A stretch of 64,000 bases of DNA from Myroides sp. WP-1 (GCF_014145635.1 NZ_JACHTC010000018.1:1-64000); one strand, 5' to 3'; numbered from the stretch's first letter, positions 45,337-54,608 are shown. Translations and numbers: made by a program. The notes: generated by a model from the sequence alone, not told the origin.

Positions 45337-45783
45337 ATGCATGTGAAACGCAGAAAGGATTTTAATAAAGAAGAGGTATTGGCAATGTATGCAAAAGTGT
45401 CTAAAAACACGTTGATGGAAACATTGCAAATTGAATATGTAGATGCAGGTCCGGAGTTTTTAGTGGCTACAATGCCCGTGAATGAACGTGTACATCAGCC
45501 TGCAGGGTTATTGCACGGTGGTGCGATGGTTGCCTTAGCAGAAAGCTTGGGAAGCGGTGCTTCTTTGATGCTGATAGACCCAATGCTACAAGAAATTAGA
45601 GGTATTGAGATCTCTGCCAACCACGTACGAAGCAAAAGAGCAGGACAAGTAACAGGAACAGCGCGTTTAGTACACCGTGGTCGAACTTTGCATCTATGGG
45701 AAATTCGAATCACAGACGAAAATGACGTGTTGTTATCGGTGTGTAAAATCACCAATATTGTAATTGAAAAAAATAAGGACTAA
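45337..45783 (+). CDS. Hotdog thioesterase (PaaI family; probable DHNA-CoA thioesterase)
   Basis: A 148-residue hotdog-fold protein with QPAGLLHGGAMVALAESLGSGAS, the active-site region of PaaI/MenI-type thioesterases (catalytic Glu in ALAES), and RGIEISANHVRSKRAG. The next gene is menF, overlapping by one base. Hydrolysis of 1,4-dihydroxy-2-naphthoyl-CoA in menaquinone synthesis is therefore the likely role. Confidence 0.88.
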   Translation: MHVKRRKDFNKEEVLAMYAKVSKNTLMETLQIEYVDAGPEFLVATMPVNERVHQPAGLLHGGAMVALAESLGSGASLMLIDPMLQEIRGIEISANHVRSKRAGQVTGTARLVHRGRTLHLWEIRITDENDVLLSVCKITNIVIEKNKD

Positions 45784-46847
45784 TGAAGTTATATGAGACG
45801 TGGACCGCACATATAAAAGAAAATAAGCCTTATGTTCTGTATAAAAAACCAGGGCAAACAAACATAACGGGATTGTTTCAAAGGGATTCTTCCTTGCATC
45901 TTGTTGAAAATTTTAAAGAAAGTGGATTTGTACTTGCGCCTTTTTACGAAGGCGTGCGTTTTTATATCCCCTTTAGTGAATCTCATCGGATAGAAGGTGA
46001 ACTCTTAGAGCATAAGTTTACTTACGGAGCGTTTGAATTAGCGTATGAGCAGCAACCAGCGAAAGCCAATTTTGAGCATTTAGTGCAGCGCTGTGTACAG
46101 GCAATTAAACAAGGCGATTTTGAGAAAGTAGTGCCTTCTCGTAAGGAAGTATTAGCGCTTCAAGAACAAGATATACAATTGCTTTTTTCCAAACTAGTTG
46201 TCGCTTATCCCGAAGCATTTTGCTATGTGATTTACCACCCTCAAGTTGGATTGTGGATGGGGGCAACCCCCGAAACACTCGTAGCGCTTGAAGGACATGT
46301 ACTCCACACTATGGCGCTTGCCGGAACCCAAGTTAACCACGGTAAAGACGAGGTTTTTTGGGGCGATAAAGAGAGAGAAGAACAGCAATATGTAACTGAT
46401 TTTATTGTTGAGAAATTGAGACCAATGAGCAAGCAGATGGAAGTTTCTCTGCCTTTTACTAAAAGAGCAGCTAAAGTGATGCACATTTGTACTGCTATTA
46501 AAGCACAGTTAGAAGAGGTTGACCTGAAAATGATTGTCGATGCATTACATCCGACACCTGCCGTTTGTGGAATGCCCAAACCGATTACCCGTGATTTCTT
46601 GTTGAGGGAAGAAGGATACACGAGAAAGTATTATGCGGGGTATTTGGGAGAGTTGAATCACACCATACAACAAGAAAACACCTTGACAACGGAAAGTCAT
46701 TTGTTTGTTAATTTGAGATGTATGGAGATTGAAAATCAACAAGTTAATTTGTATATTGGGTGTGGCGTAACGGAAGATAGCGATCCGACGAGTGAATTTG
46801 TCGAAACCGTAAACAAATCGACCACAATGAAAAAGATTTTATTTTAA
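45783..46847 (+). CDS. menF: Isochorismate synthase
   Basis: A 354-residue chorismate-binding enzyme. The conserved Lys region is DFEKVVPSRKEV. LWMGATPETLVALEGHVLHTMALAGT, PTPAVCGMPK, REEGYTRKYYAGYLG and HLFVNLRCMEI are the family motifs. It converts chorismate to isochorismate for menaquinone. It is shorter than E. coli MenF (431) because the N-terminal region is reduced, as is usual in Bacteroidota. Coupled to the thioesterase upstream and 4 bases before bshB1. Confidence 0.92.
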   Translation: MKLYETWTAHIKENKPYVLYKKPGQTNITGLFQRDSSLHLVENFKESGFVLAPFYEGVRFYIPFSESHRIEGELLEHKFTYGAFELAYEQQPAKANFEHLVQRCVQAIKQGDFEKVVPSRKEVLALQEQDIQLLFSKLVVAYPEAFCYVIYHPQVGLWMGATPETLVALEGHVLHTMALAGTQVNHGKDEVFWGDKEREEQQYVTDFIVEKLRPMSKQMEVSLPFTKRAAKVMHICTAIKAQLEEVDLKMIVDALHPTPAVCGMPKPITRDFLLREEGYTRKYYAGYLGELNHTIQQENTLTTESHLFVNLRCMEIENQQVNLYIGCGVTEDSDPTSEFVETVNKSTTMKKILF

Positions 46848-46851
46848 GCGT

Positions 46852-47568
46852 ATGAAAGTAGATATATTAGCCTTTGGAGCACATCCAGATGACGTAGAAT
46901 TAGGATGTGGAGCAACCATAGCAAAAGAAATTCACTTGGGAAAAAAAGTTGGAATTATCGATTTAACTCGTGGTGAATTAGGTACAAGAGGCAGCGCTGA
47001 GATTCGAGCGCAAGAAGCCGCTGATGCCGCTGCTATTTTAGGCGTTACAGTAAGAGAAAACTTAGGGTTTCGCGATGGTTTCTTTGTCAATGATGAAACC
47101 CATCAATTAGAAATTATAAAAATGATTCGCAAGTACAAACCCGAAATTGTTTTGTGCAATGCGATAGACGACCGTCATATCGATCACGGAAAAGGTAGTA
47201 AATTAGTGTCGGATGCTTGCTTTTTGGCGGGATTAAGACGTATTGAAACCACAGTAGATGGAGTAGAACAGGAGGCTTGGCGACCAAAATTGGTATACCA
47301 CTACATTCAATGGAAGAATATCGAACCTGATTTTGTTGTAGACGTAACGGGATTTATCGATCAAAAGATGAAAGCAGTATTAGCCTACGGAACTCAATTT
47401 TACGATGTAAATTCTAAAGAACCTTCAACGCCAATTACGTCTAAGAATTTCCTTGATAGTATTATTTACCGTGCACAGGACCTAGGGCGATTAATAAACA
47501 AGGAACATGCAGAAGGATTTACAGTAGAAAGATATTTGGCAGTCAATCGTTTAGATGATTTGATGTAA
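46852..47568 (+). CDS. bshB1: Bacillithiol biosynthesis deacetylase BshB1
   Basis: A 238-residue LmbE-type zinc hydrolase. Zinc-binding AHPDDVELGCG at the start, DLTRGELGTRGSAEIRAQEAADAA, and HIDHGKGSKLVSDACFLAGL are diagnostic of BshB1. It deacetylates GlcNAc-malate in the synthesis of the thiol cofactor bacillithiol. Third gene of the short operon with the menaquinone genes. Confidence 0.95.
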   Translation: MKVDILAFGAHPDDVELGCGATIAKEIHLGKKVGIIDLTRGELGTRGSAEIRAQEAADAAAILGVTVRENLGFRDGFFVNDETHQLEIIKMIRKYKPEIVLCNAIDDRHIDHGKGSKLVSDACFLAGLRRIETTVDGVEQEAWRPKLVYHYIQWKNIEPDFVVDVTGFIDQKMKAVLAYGTQFYDVNSKEPSTPITSKNFLDSIIYRAQDLGRLINKEHAEGFTVERYLAVNRLDDLM

Positions 47569-47640
47569 AATTTTTAAAAAAATGCTTGCAACGTAAGGAA
47601 ATATGGCTACCTTTGCAAGCGTCAAAATAAGACAAAAACG

Positions 47641-47714
<74 letters not shown>

Positions 47715-47762
47715 CAAAAAAAATTAGGTGAATGTATTGAAACACCTTAAAAAATATACACG

Positions 47763-47836
<74 letters not shown>

Positions 47837-47860
47837 CAAAATCGCACAAAAATATACACG

Positions 47861-47934
<74 letters not shown>

Positions 47935-48042
47935 CCAAAAGAGAGTATGAGTTTTCATGCTCTCTTTTTTTTTAGTTAACAGCGAACAGTTAATGGTAGA
48001 TTTTGCTCTTTGTTTGCACCATCTCACCAACAAACAACAAAC

Positions 48043-48078
48043 AAAAAAGGAGAATGCTGAGGCATTCTCCTTTTTTTT
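48043..48078 (-). terminator. Terminator of the outer-membrane protein gene
   Basis: AAAAAAGGAGAATGC-TGAG-GCATTCTCCTTTTTT is a perfect stem at the stop codon of the minus-strand gene. Confidence 0.9.
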
Positions 48079-48646
48079 AAAACTTATATCCTACTGAAAG
48101 TTGGAATACCCCGTTTTTACTAGATTCACCTTCTTTGTTGACTTTACTTAAACCTAAGTTGTAGCGTACATCAGCAAATACTCCCATTGGTAATTCGTAA
48201 CCTACACCAAAGTTTAAACCAAAGTCTACCGCGTTGATATTGTCTTTGACGTCTTGTTTAACTTTAGTTCCGAATTCTTTATATTCAGAATCAGCTTTTA
48301 CATTAAAACCAATTTGTGGACCTGCCTGAACGCTTAAACCATCCATTACATAGTATTTCGCCATGATAGGAATGTTTAAATAATCCAATTTTAGTTTGAA
48401 ACTTTCATCTCCTTTTACTCCTTGAGAAGAGTATAAAATCTCAGGTTGAACAGAGAATTTTTCGTTGATGAAGATCTCAGCTAAAGCCCCTACGTGAAAA
48501 CCAGTTTTACTAGAAGTGTTGTCTAAGTTTGAAACATTTGAAATGTTTAAACCCGCTTTTGCTCCTAATTTAATGTCTGGAGTTTGTGCTAATGCAGCAC
48601 CGCTGAATGCGAAAACAGCTAATAGACTCAATGTAATTTTTTTCAT
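48077..48646 (-). CDS. Outer-membrane beta-barrel protein (PorT/OmpW-like)
   Basis: A 189-residue protein with a signal peptide (MKKITLSLLAVFAFSGAALAQ). About eight amphipathic strands with alternating hydrophobic residues follow (KLGAKAGLNISNV, TGFHVGALAEIFINEKFSVQPEILYSSQG, YLNIPIMAKYYV, VDFGLNFGVGYEL), and it ends in the typical barrel terminus LSVGYKF. It fits the outer-membrane beta-barrel domain of Bacteroidota (PF13568 type). I chose the second ATG, at 48646, as a better signal peptide start. Role unknown. Confidence 0.9.
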   Translation of the reverse strand: MKKITLSLLAVFAFSGAALAQTPDIKLGAKAGLNISNVSNLDNTSSKTGFHVGALAEIFINEKFSVQPEILYSSQGVKGDESFKLKLDYLNIPIMAKYYVMDGLSVQAGPQIGFNVKADSEYKEFGTKVKQDVKDNINAVDFGLNFGVGYELPMGVFADVRYNLGLSKVNKEGESSKNGVFQLSVGYKF

Positions 48647-49035
48647 AAACATTTATGTGTTTGAAGTTTAATTAGTATTAAAAGTATGTATTTTTTTTGA
48701 TAAAAAATATTTAAAATAAACTATTTTGTAAGTATTTGATAAAGAGTATGTAAACATGTTGAGATTTAACTTGTATTAAAAGTTTCTTTTTATGTGAATT
48801 TTATACTTACAATAATTAAATATGAAATATTGTGAATTGAAAACTAAATGAATCAAATTTTTGTTTGATGTTGTAGGTAACGGTTGATAAAGAAGGAAAT
48901 TTGTGTTGTATTGCGATCTTTTGACATGAAAAAGAAAGGGAACTCGTGGTGTAAATGCGCGAATAACGTTTGACTGAAAAAATTAGGTCATGCTAACTTT
49001 TAGTTAGACCTTTGCTTGTATAAGAATAAAAGAGG
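48647..49035. other. AT-rich intergenic region with regulator operator
   Basis: There is no gene. The only marked structure is the dyad at 48985-49011 in front of the HxlR gene. Confidence 0.6.
48985..49014 (+). promoter_or_regulatory. Dyad operator and near-consensus -7 box before the HxlR gene
   Basis: CTAAC-TTTTA-GTTAG (48993-49007) is flanked by AGGT and ACCT arms. GACCTTTG (49007-49014) overlaps it and differs from TAnnTTTG at one base. A regulator bound to the dyad would block the promoter, so autoregulation is likely (inference). Confidence 0.55.
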
Positions 49036-49368
49036 ATGCAGAAACAAGTCATAATAGATAAAGTATGTCCCTTAGAATACGCCGTTAAAGCGATAAGTGG
49101 AAAATGGAAGATTCCAATTATTTGGAGAATTAATGAGGGAGAACGCAGACCAAGTGAATTTTTACGCGGCATTGCAACAGTAGATCGTCGGGTGCTCAAT
49201 CAACAACTCAAAGAATTGGAAGAAACGGGTATCTTGACAAAACAGCGTTTTGATGAAGTACCGCCAAGGGTTGAGTATACCCTTACTCCAATGGGACTAA
49301 AATTAGTAGAGGTTTTAACACAACTCAATGCCTGGGGTTCTCTTTTATTGGAAGAACATCAGAAATGA
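49036..49368 (+). CDS. HxlR-family transcriptional regulator
   Basis: A 110-residue winged-helix protein. CPLEYAVKAISGKWKIPIIWRINEGERRPSEFLRGIATVDRRVLNQQLKELEETGIL is the full HxlR signature, with the N-terminal Cys11 that in some members senses redox or aldehyde stress. PPRVEYTLTPMG forms the wing. No target gene is adjacent in either direction, which is unusual as these regulators often lie next to an oxidoreductase. It has its own dyad operator. Confidence 0.93.
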   Translation: MQKQVIIDKVCPLEYAVKAISGKWKIPIIWRINEGERRPSEFLRGIATVDRRVLNQQLKELEETGILTKQRFDEVPPRVEYTLTPMGLKLVEVLTQLNAWGSLLLEEHQK

Positions 49369-49995
49369 AAAATCTATAGGTTGTGATGCGCTAAAGTCGT
49401 AGCAGGCAGAATGTCGAAAAAAAGCTAGAAGTTTAACTACTAGAGGATAAAAAGAGAACAGAAAAGACAAGAATTAAAATGAAAAATTCACTTTTTTTGA
49501 TGAATTTAGACCAAAAACAAGTGAAGAAAGAATAATGTTTTTTTGTTTTTTTTGTGTTATGTATAATTTTATTGAGCGTATTTTTCGTTTATTTTAGTTG
49601 GAGTTTTTATTGTATTAAAATAAAATTAAAAAGATCAATCACTGTTTTTTTTTCTTGTTTATTAACTAGATTGTTATTTCCTTTGTTGGGGAATTAAATA
49701 AATGAGTGAAGGGACTTTAGAGCTAAATATTCTCTTTTTTAAGTAAGGCGAAAAGGGAGGTATACGAAGCGAAAAAATGGAACTTCATGTTGAATTAGAA
49801 TTCTAAAGGGTGCTATTTATTTGTTTGTTGTTTCAAAATAGCCCTTTAAATTGTAATGAAAGTTAAGTGATAAAAACGGGTAGTTTTTAATGCAAGACAA
49901 AAAAATTTGTGAAAAAGAAAAAGCAGGACTCTATTGGGGTCCTGCTTTTTCTTTTTAACTTAGTTATCTCTACAAAAAAAGTAAAAGCAATACGC
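49369..49995. other. Gene-free stretch with two strong hairpins
   Basis: About 600 AT-rich bases. A 9-codon frame (49777-49806) runs directly into hairpin 49804-49848. A second perfect hairpin of terminator type lies at 49912-49956. There is no ordinary gene, so the terminator has no obvious client; a short untranslated transcript is possible. Confidence 0.5.
49912..49958 (+). terminator. Very strong intrinsic terminator
   Basis: An 18-bp perfect stem (49912-49929 with 49939-49956) with A-rich and T-rich flanks. It could work on both strands. An open frame of the Nudix gene extends back through it, which is why I placed the Nudix start further down. Confidence 0.85.
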
Positions 49996-50856
49996 ATGAA
50001 TAGGGTATCTTCATCTGAAATTAACTTATTTCCCATCAACGAATCAAATCATTCTCAATTACTTGAAATAAAGAAAGGAGGAATATCTTATTGTGTTACT
50101 TCTTTCGAAAGGGGAGTGGCGGACGAGGCTGTGTTTGATAAAATAGGTTATTTCGCACAAAGACAAGACGAAGTTGTAGGCTATTTTACGCTTCGTCCCG
50201 AAGGAAATTTTGCTCACTTGGATGAATGTTGTCTGTTGTCTACTTTTGGAGATCAAGAAACGATAAAGGCGTTATTTGCTAAAATTAAAGCAATTGGGCA
50301 GGCCAACCGCTATGCGTATCTGTTAGCGTGGACGATAACGCCATTTAAATCTGTTTTCGAACAGTTAGGCGGACAACTCTCACAAGTAGTTCCCTCTGAG
50401 ATGATAGACCAAAATAGACTTGCCTATTACCTCACAGTGGTTGATGAACCGTGGATAGATTTACCAACAGCTGGATTAGTGTGTTTAAAAGGAGATCAAG
50501 TACTTTTGGCGTATAGCAAAAACAAAAAGGCTTGGTACTTGCCTGGAGGAAAAATTGATCCAGGAGAAAATAGTCAAGAGGCACTAATTCGAGAAATTGA
50601 AGAAGAATTATCTCTCTCCTTGCAACCAGATCGGTTGTCTTTTCTAACGCGTATTGTAGCTCCGGCTTATGGAGAAAAGAAAAATATTATGATGCAACAA
50701 GATTGCTATCTGTATGATATAAAGCAAGATAAAATAGAAGTCGCCAATGAAATTGGTGGAGTGGAGTATTTTTCCTTAGCCGAATATATACAACATCAAA
50801 TTCCCGTTCCAGGGGTATTGAAAGTGTTTGAATTTTTAACAACGAAATGGAAATAA
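49996..50856 (+). CDS. Nudix hydrolase with N-terminal GNAT-like domain
   Basis: I chose the ATG at 49996; the longer GTG frame runs through the terminator. The 286-residue protein has an N-terminal half resembling a degenerate acetyltransferase fold (LLEIKKGGISYCVTSFERGV ... QRQDEVVGYFTLRPEG). The C-terminal Nudix domain has the box GGKIDPGENSQEALIREIEEELSL, in which the usual Gly near the end is Ser. It should hydrolyse a nucleoside diphosphate derivative; substrate unknown. The NUDIX part is firm, the GNAT part is a weak match. Confidence 0.82.
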   Translation: MNRVSSSEINLFPINESNHSQLLEIKKGGISYCVTSFERGVADEAVFDKIGYFAQRQDEVVGYFTLRPEGNFAHLDECCLLSTFGDQETIKALFAKIKAIGQANRYAYLLAWTITPFKSVFEQLGGQLSQVVPSEMIDQNRLAYYLTVVDEPWIDLPTAGLVCLKGDQVLLAYSKNKKAWYLPGGKIDPGENSQEALIREIEEELSLSLQPDRLSFLTRIVAPAYGEKKNIMMQQDCYLYDIKQDKIEVANEIGGVEYFSLAEYIQHQIPVPGVLKVFEFLTTKWK

Positions 50857-50900
50857 TTCTTCTGATTGTGTTTTTATAAAAAAATTAACAGGCGTAATTC

Positions 50901-50930
50901 TTGTGTTTTTTTAGAAAAAAAATATTTTTG
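50901..50930 (+). promoter_or_regulatory. Complete Bacteroidota promoter (TTG-N19-TATTTTTG)
   Basis: TTG at 50901-50903 and TATTTTTG at 50923-50930 are spaced by 19 bases, the best full match in the window. The predicted start falls at or next to the ATG at 50936, so the mRNA may be leaderless. Confidence 0.65.
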
Positions 50931-50935
50931 TTTCC

Positions 50936-51241
50936 ATGAAATACGCGTCAATACTCGTTTTACTTTTCTTTGTCAACTTTATTGCTACACCGACTATTGC
51001 GGTGCTAGCTGGCATTGAATTAGATATTCCGATGATTACTATTTCTGAAGAAAATAAAAAACCCATCACCAACGCTGAAGAAGAAGAGAAAGGACACTTT
51101 AATGACTTTCATTGTTTTCAGGATGATTTTATCTTCCAAAATCAAGAAGATACTGGGCTTACTTTCGCTCAGTCGAAATTGGTGTATGAATCTTTAGAAT
51201 TTGACGTTTTATCACCCCCTCCAGAATTTTTTGTTGCTTAA
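50936..51241 (+). CDS. Small hypothetical exported protein
   Basis: A 101-residue protein beginning with a hydrophobic signal or anchor (KYASILVLLFFVNFIATPTIAVLAG). An acidic stretch follows (NAEEEEKG), then a short C-terminal part ending SPPPEFFVA. I do not recognise a family. A complete promoter directly precedes it. It may be membrane-bound facing the periplasm. Confidence 0.7.
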   Translation: MKYASILVLLFFVNFIATPTIAVLAGIELDIPMITISEENKKPITNAEEEEKGHFNDFHCFQDDFIFQNQEDTGLTFAQSKLVYESLEFDVLSPPPEFFVA

Positions 51242-51416
51242 TTGATGATCGGTTATCAGTGATCGGTTATGCGTGATCAGTGATCAGTGATTTTGTTGTA
51301 AGAAGACTTTTCTTATGACCAAATGTGTTTTATCGTAAACAATCAACAGTCGACAATCAACAGTCTACGGTCAACCGTTAACTGTTAACAGTCAACTAAT
51401 TTTAAGTAAACAAAAA
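51242..51416. repeat. Short repeats (GATCAGTGATCGG and CAACAGTC types)
   Basis: GATCGGTTATCAGTGATCGG runs at 51246-51290. Then CAATCAACAGTC and GTTAACTGTTAACAGTC blocks run to 51398. No gene. Confidence 0.8.
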
Positions 51417-52958
51417 ATGAAATTCAATATAAATTTGGCAACGCTTAAACCAAGTGTTGCTCCAGGCCTTGTGGTCTTTTTAGTCGCGCTTCCGCTCTGT
51501 TTGGGAATCGCATTAGCTTCGGGTGCTCCGCCCATTGCCGGAATAATATCGGGAATAATAGGGGGGATTGTCATTGGTTTTTTGAGCAATTCCAATGTAA
51601 GTGTAAGTGGTCCGGCAGCAGGATTAGCAGCGATTATTTTAGCGGCTATTAGTGAGCTCGGGTCTTTTCAATTGTTTCTAACAGCAGGAATCATCGCTGG
51701 TTTACTGCAACTTCTCTTTGGTTTCTTGCGTTTGGGTACGCTAGCTAACTTTTTCCCATCTAGTGTAATAGAAGGGATGTTAGCAGGTATTGGATTGGTT
51801 ATTTTAATCAAGCAATTGCCTTTGGTTTTAGGTGTAGATATCCAAACTGCTTTTGCAAATTGGGCTACCATACACAAGGGAACACTACTTCTTGCTGCTT
51901 TGTCGTTAGCTATTCTTATCCTGTGGAATAAGAGTTCCAAATTGAAGAAATTAACTTTTTTACCTCCGGCTTTAGTTGTTGTAGGATTAGGTATTGCGTT
52001 AAATCAATTTTGGATTGCCACTGCTAGTTCATGGGCCATTGATCAAACGCGTTTAGTTTCCATCCCTGCATTGGACAGTTTATCTGATCTAGGTTCTATT
52101 TTTGTTCTACCTGATTGGAGTGGTTTTTCAAACTCTGCCGTATGGATTGTGGCTGTAACCATCGCCATCGTTGCGTCTATTGAAACACTTTTGTGTATTG
52201 AAGCAACAGATCGTTTGGATCCGTTGAAGCGCCATACGCATATGAATAGAGAACTTAAAGCACAGGGAATTGGCAATGTGTTGAGCTCTCTTATTGGAGG
52301 TTTACCCATGACATCTGTGGTTGTTCGCTCTTCCGCTAATATCAACGCAGGTGGACGTTACAAAACTTCTGCCATTATTCATGGAGTGTTTTTACTCCTA
52401 GCTGTGGTTTTGTTGTCTACCGTACTCAATATGATTCCTTTAGCTTCTTTAGCAGCTGTTTTAATTATGGTCGGTTATAATTTAGCCAAACCAGCTATTG
52501 TCATCCATTTTTGGCACAAAGGTTATACCCAGTTTATTCCTTTTATCATCACTTTTATTATGGTTGTAGTAACCGATTTATTAATGGGAGTTTTAGCGGG
52601 AATGGCTGTTAGTTTCTTCTTTTTATTGCTGGGTAATGTGCGTAAAGCTTTTGCGATGGAACACACTATCGTTGGCGATCAAAAAAAGTATACCCTGACT
52701 TTGGCACAAGAAGTGTCATTCTTGAACAAAACAGCAATCAAAAATAAACTCGATCAATTGCCTGACAATTGTGAACTAGCCATTCGCGCAAAGCAAATGA
52801 GCTATATCCACATTGACGTGGTTGAGCTGATACAAACGTTTATCAACGAAAAGGCCAAAGAAAAAAATATCTGTATTACAACTACTGGATTTCACAAATC
52901 AGTACAAAGTAACGAAGGAGAATCAAACATTATTTTATCACATCGAAAATCTATTTAA
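51417..52958 (+). CDS. SulP-family anion transporter (probable bicarbonate/sulfate)
   Basis: A 513-residue membrane protein with about 10-12 helices. The start LKPSVAPGLVVFLVALPLCLGIALASGAPPIAGIISGIIGGIVIG and SGPAAGLAAIILAAI are typical of SulP. ATDRLDPLKRHTHMNRELKAQGIGN and GGLPMTSVVVRSSANINAGG are characteristic of this subfamily. A short C-terminal STAS-like domain follows (about 425-505). The carbonic anhydrase gene starts 2 bases after its stop. Coupling of a SulP protein with a carbonic anhydrase suggests bicarbonate uptake. Confidence 0.92.
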   Translation: MKFNINLATLKPSVAPGLVVFLVALPLCLGIALASGAPPIAGIISGIIGGIVIGFLSNSNVSVSGPAAGLAAIILAAISELGSFQLFLTAGIIAGLLQLLFGFLRLGTLANFFPSSVIEGMLAGIGLVILIKQLPLVLGVDIQTAFANWATIHKGTLLLAALSLAILILWNKSSKLKKLTFLPPALVVVGLGIALNQFWIATASSWAIDQTRLVSIPALDSLSDLGSIFVLPDWSGFSNSAVWIVAVTIAIVASIETLLCIEATDRLDPLKRHTHMNRELKAQGIGNVLSSLIGGLPMTSVVVRSSANINAGGRYKTSAIIHGVFLLLAVVLLSTVLNMIPLASLAAVLIMVGYNLAKPAIVIHFWHKGYTQFIPFIITFIMVVVTDLLMGVLAGMAVSFFFLLLGNVRKAFAMEHTIVGDQKKYTLTLAQEVSFLNKTAIKNKLDQLPDNCELAIRAKQMSYIHIDVVELIQTFINEKAKEKNICITTTGFHKSVQSNEGESNIILSHRKSI

Positions 52959-52960
52959 AC

Positions 52961-53584
52961 ATGAACTCATTTACAAAAGAAATATTAGCAAATACTACAC
53001 CAGAACAAAGTTTGAACTTATTGTTAGAAGGAAACAATCGCTTTGTCAATAACTTAAAATTTAATCGAAATTTCTTACACCAATTGCAGGAAACAAAAGA
53101 CGGACAACATCCGCATGCCGTAATCTTGAGTTGTATGGATAGTCGTGCTCCCTTAGAACACGTTTTAGATCAAGGAATTGGAGATATTTTTAGCTTGAGA
53201 ATTGCAGGAAATGTATTGACGGATGAAGTGATTGGAAGTATGGAATACGCATGTAATGTTGTTGGGAGTAAGCTAATTCTAGTCTTGGGACACAGTCGTT
53301 GTGGCGCTGTAACAGGAGCGTGTAATCACACAAGTTTGGGGAAACTAGATACCATTTTAGAACGCATACACCCCATAGTAGAACAAGTACGTGAAAAGCA
53401 CAAAAATGAAACAATAAGTCAAGCTGAATTGGTCGAATTAGTGACGATGGAGAATGTTCGCTCTATTGTTCGTCAGCTGCAAGAAGTTAGCCCTTCTTTA
53501 ACTCAATTGATTGAACAGGGCCAAATAGGTGTTGTCGGTGGCTATTATGATGTAGTGAGCGGTAAAGTAGAACTGATTTGTTAG
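52961..53584 (+). CDS. Beta-carbonic anhydrase
   Basis: A 207-residue beta-class enzyme. The zinc ligands are Cys58 (LSCMDSR), His111 and Cys114 (GHSRCGA); the Asp60/Arg62 pair of the active site is present. IFSLRIAGNVLTDEVIGSMEYA is the usual second block. It interconverts CO2 and bicarbonate in the cytoplasm. Cotranscribed with the SulP transporter. Confidence 0.95.
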   Translation: MNSFTKEILANTTPEQSLNLLLEGNNRFVNNLKFNRNFLHQLQETKDGQHPHAVILSCMDSRAPLEHVLDQGIGDIFSLRIAGNVLTDEVIGSMEYACNVVGSKLILVLGHSRCGAVTGACNHTSLGKLDTILERIHPIVEQVREKHKNETISQAELVELVTMENVRSIVRQLQEVSPSLTQLIEQGQIGVVGGYYDVVSGKVELIC

Positions 53585-53941
53585 TGGTTTGTACACTTTT
53601 TTAACGTTGATTAGCCCCAATTATTTGGGGCTTTTCTTTTGCCAATTTATCCTACTATGCCTTTGGTTTTATACCAATGAAAAGAGCTAAAATGCATGTT
53701 ATGTGAATATTATTGTTAAATAAGTTATTATTTGTGATTTTTTTGTACATTTAAGCGATTGAATTGTTTGTTAATATAATTAAATATAAGCAGGTAAAGG
53801 TTGTTTTGTGTGTAAATTAAATCTTTATTAATTTTTAGAAGCTATTTTTTTGTTGTTTTATTTGTGATTATTTAATTATGATTAAATATTTTAACATTAA
53901 TCGATAAAAGCTAGTTTTTCAACTATAATAGAAAGTAAACT
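53585..53941. other. Intergenic region with terminator
   Basis: Terminator AGCCCCAA/TTGGGGCT with a T-run at 53613-53640 closes the SulP-carbonic anhydrase operon. The remaining 300 bases are AT-rich with no gene. Confidence 0.75.
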
Positions 53942-54580
53942 ATGTTAGACGCCAACGAAATAATTAGAAAACTAAAACAATTACTTGGTTTTAAGACCGA
54001 CTTAGAACTAGCTAATTTGTTAGGGATAAAACCCAATACGCTCTCGTCATGGAAAATTAGAGAAACTTTGCGCTATGATAAGATTATTGAGATTTGCAGA
54101 AAAAATAAAATAGACTTAAATGAGGTTTTCCTAGTGCATCCCAATGCGGTTTACAATGTTGATATGGATAATCGGGTTGTGAAAATGATTGCCGCAGATC
54201 ACCATATCGAATATTGTATTAATCCCAAGAAATGTTTGGCAACTTCTCCTTCTTATGTATTTCCCACAGAAGAAGAAGTAAATATTGGATTTCAAATTGT
54301 CGTTGAAAATATGTATCCTACCATAAAAGTAGGCTCTTATGTATTGTCGAAAAAAATTGATATAAGCGAAATTAAACCCTGGCATATTTACGTTATCATT
54401 ATCGAACAGAGAGGTGTTCTATGCTATCGTTTTAAACGTTGGACAGAGGATGCTAATCTTTTGTTTATAAGTGATAATCCGGTGTTTGAAAACCTAACGC
54501 TTCAACCTAGTGATATTCGAGAAATGTTTATTATTCACGGTATTTTCTTACCCAATGTAAAGAAACTTCTAGAGTATTAA
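53942..54580 (+). CDS. CI-repressor-like regulator with S24 domain lacking the catalytic serine
   Basis: A 212-residue protein. Residues 5-60 form a phage CI-type helix-turn-helix (FKTDLELANLLGIKPNTLSSWKIR). Residues 110-205 form an S24/LexA-like domain (VENMYPTIKVGSYVLSKKID). In the self-cleaving family the motif is (G)DSMxPT. Here Asn123 stands where the nucleophile Ser should be, while a Lys (about 165, YRFKRW) is kept. Autoproteolysis is therefore unlikely. No other phage genes are near, so this looks like a domesticated regulator rather than part of a prophage. Confidence 0.87.
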   Translation: MLDANEIIRKLKQLLGFKTDLELANLLGIKPNTLSSWKIRETLRYDKIIEICRKNKIDLNEVFLVHPNAVYNVDMDNRVVKMIAADHHIEYCINPKKCLATSPSYVFPTEEEVNIGFQIVVENMYPTIKVGSYVLSKKIDISEIKPWHIYVIIIEQRGVLCYRFKRWTEDANLLFISDNPVFENLTLQPSDIREMFIIHGIFLPNVKKLLEY

Positions 54581-54608
54581 TAACAGTTGTTCTTCGGGCA
54601 TTTTACAA

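Noticed and set aside
49909..49995. N-terminal extension of the Nudix protein from a GTG codon
   Set aside because: The extension runs through an 18-bp terminator hairpin and is Lys/hydrophobic without pattern; the ATG at 49996 is preferred.
53942..54580. Remnant of a prophage
   Set aside because: Only a CI-like regulator is present; no integrase, structural or lysis genes within the window.
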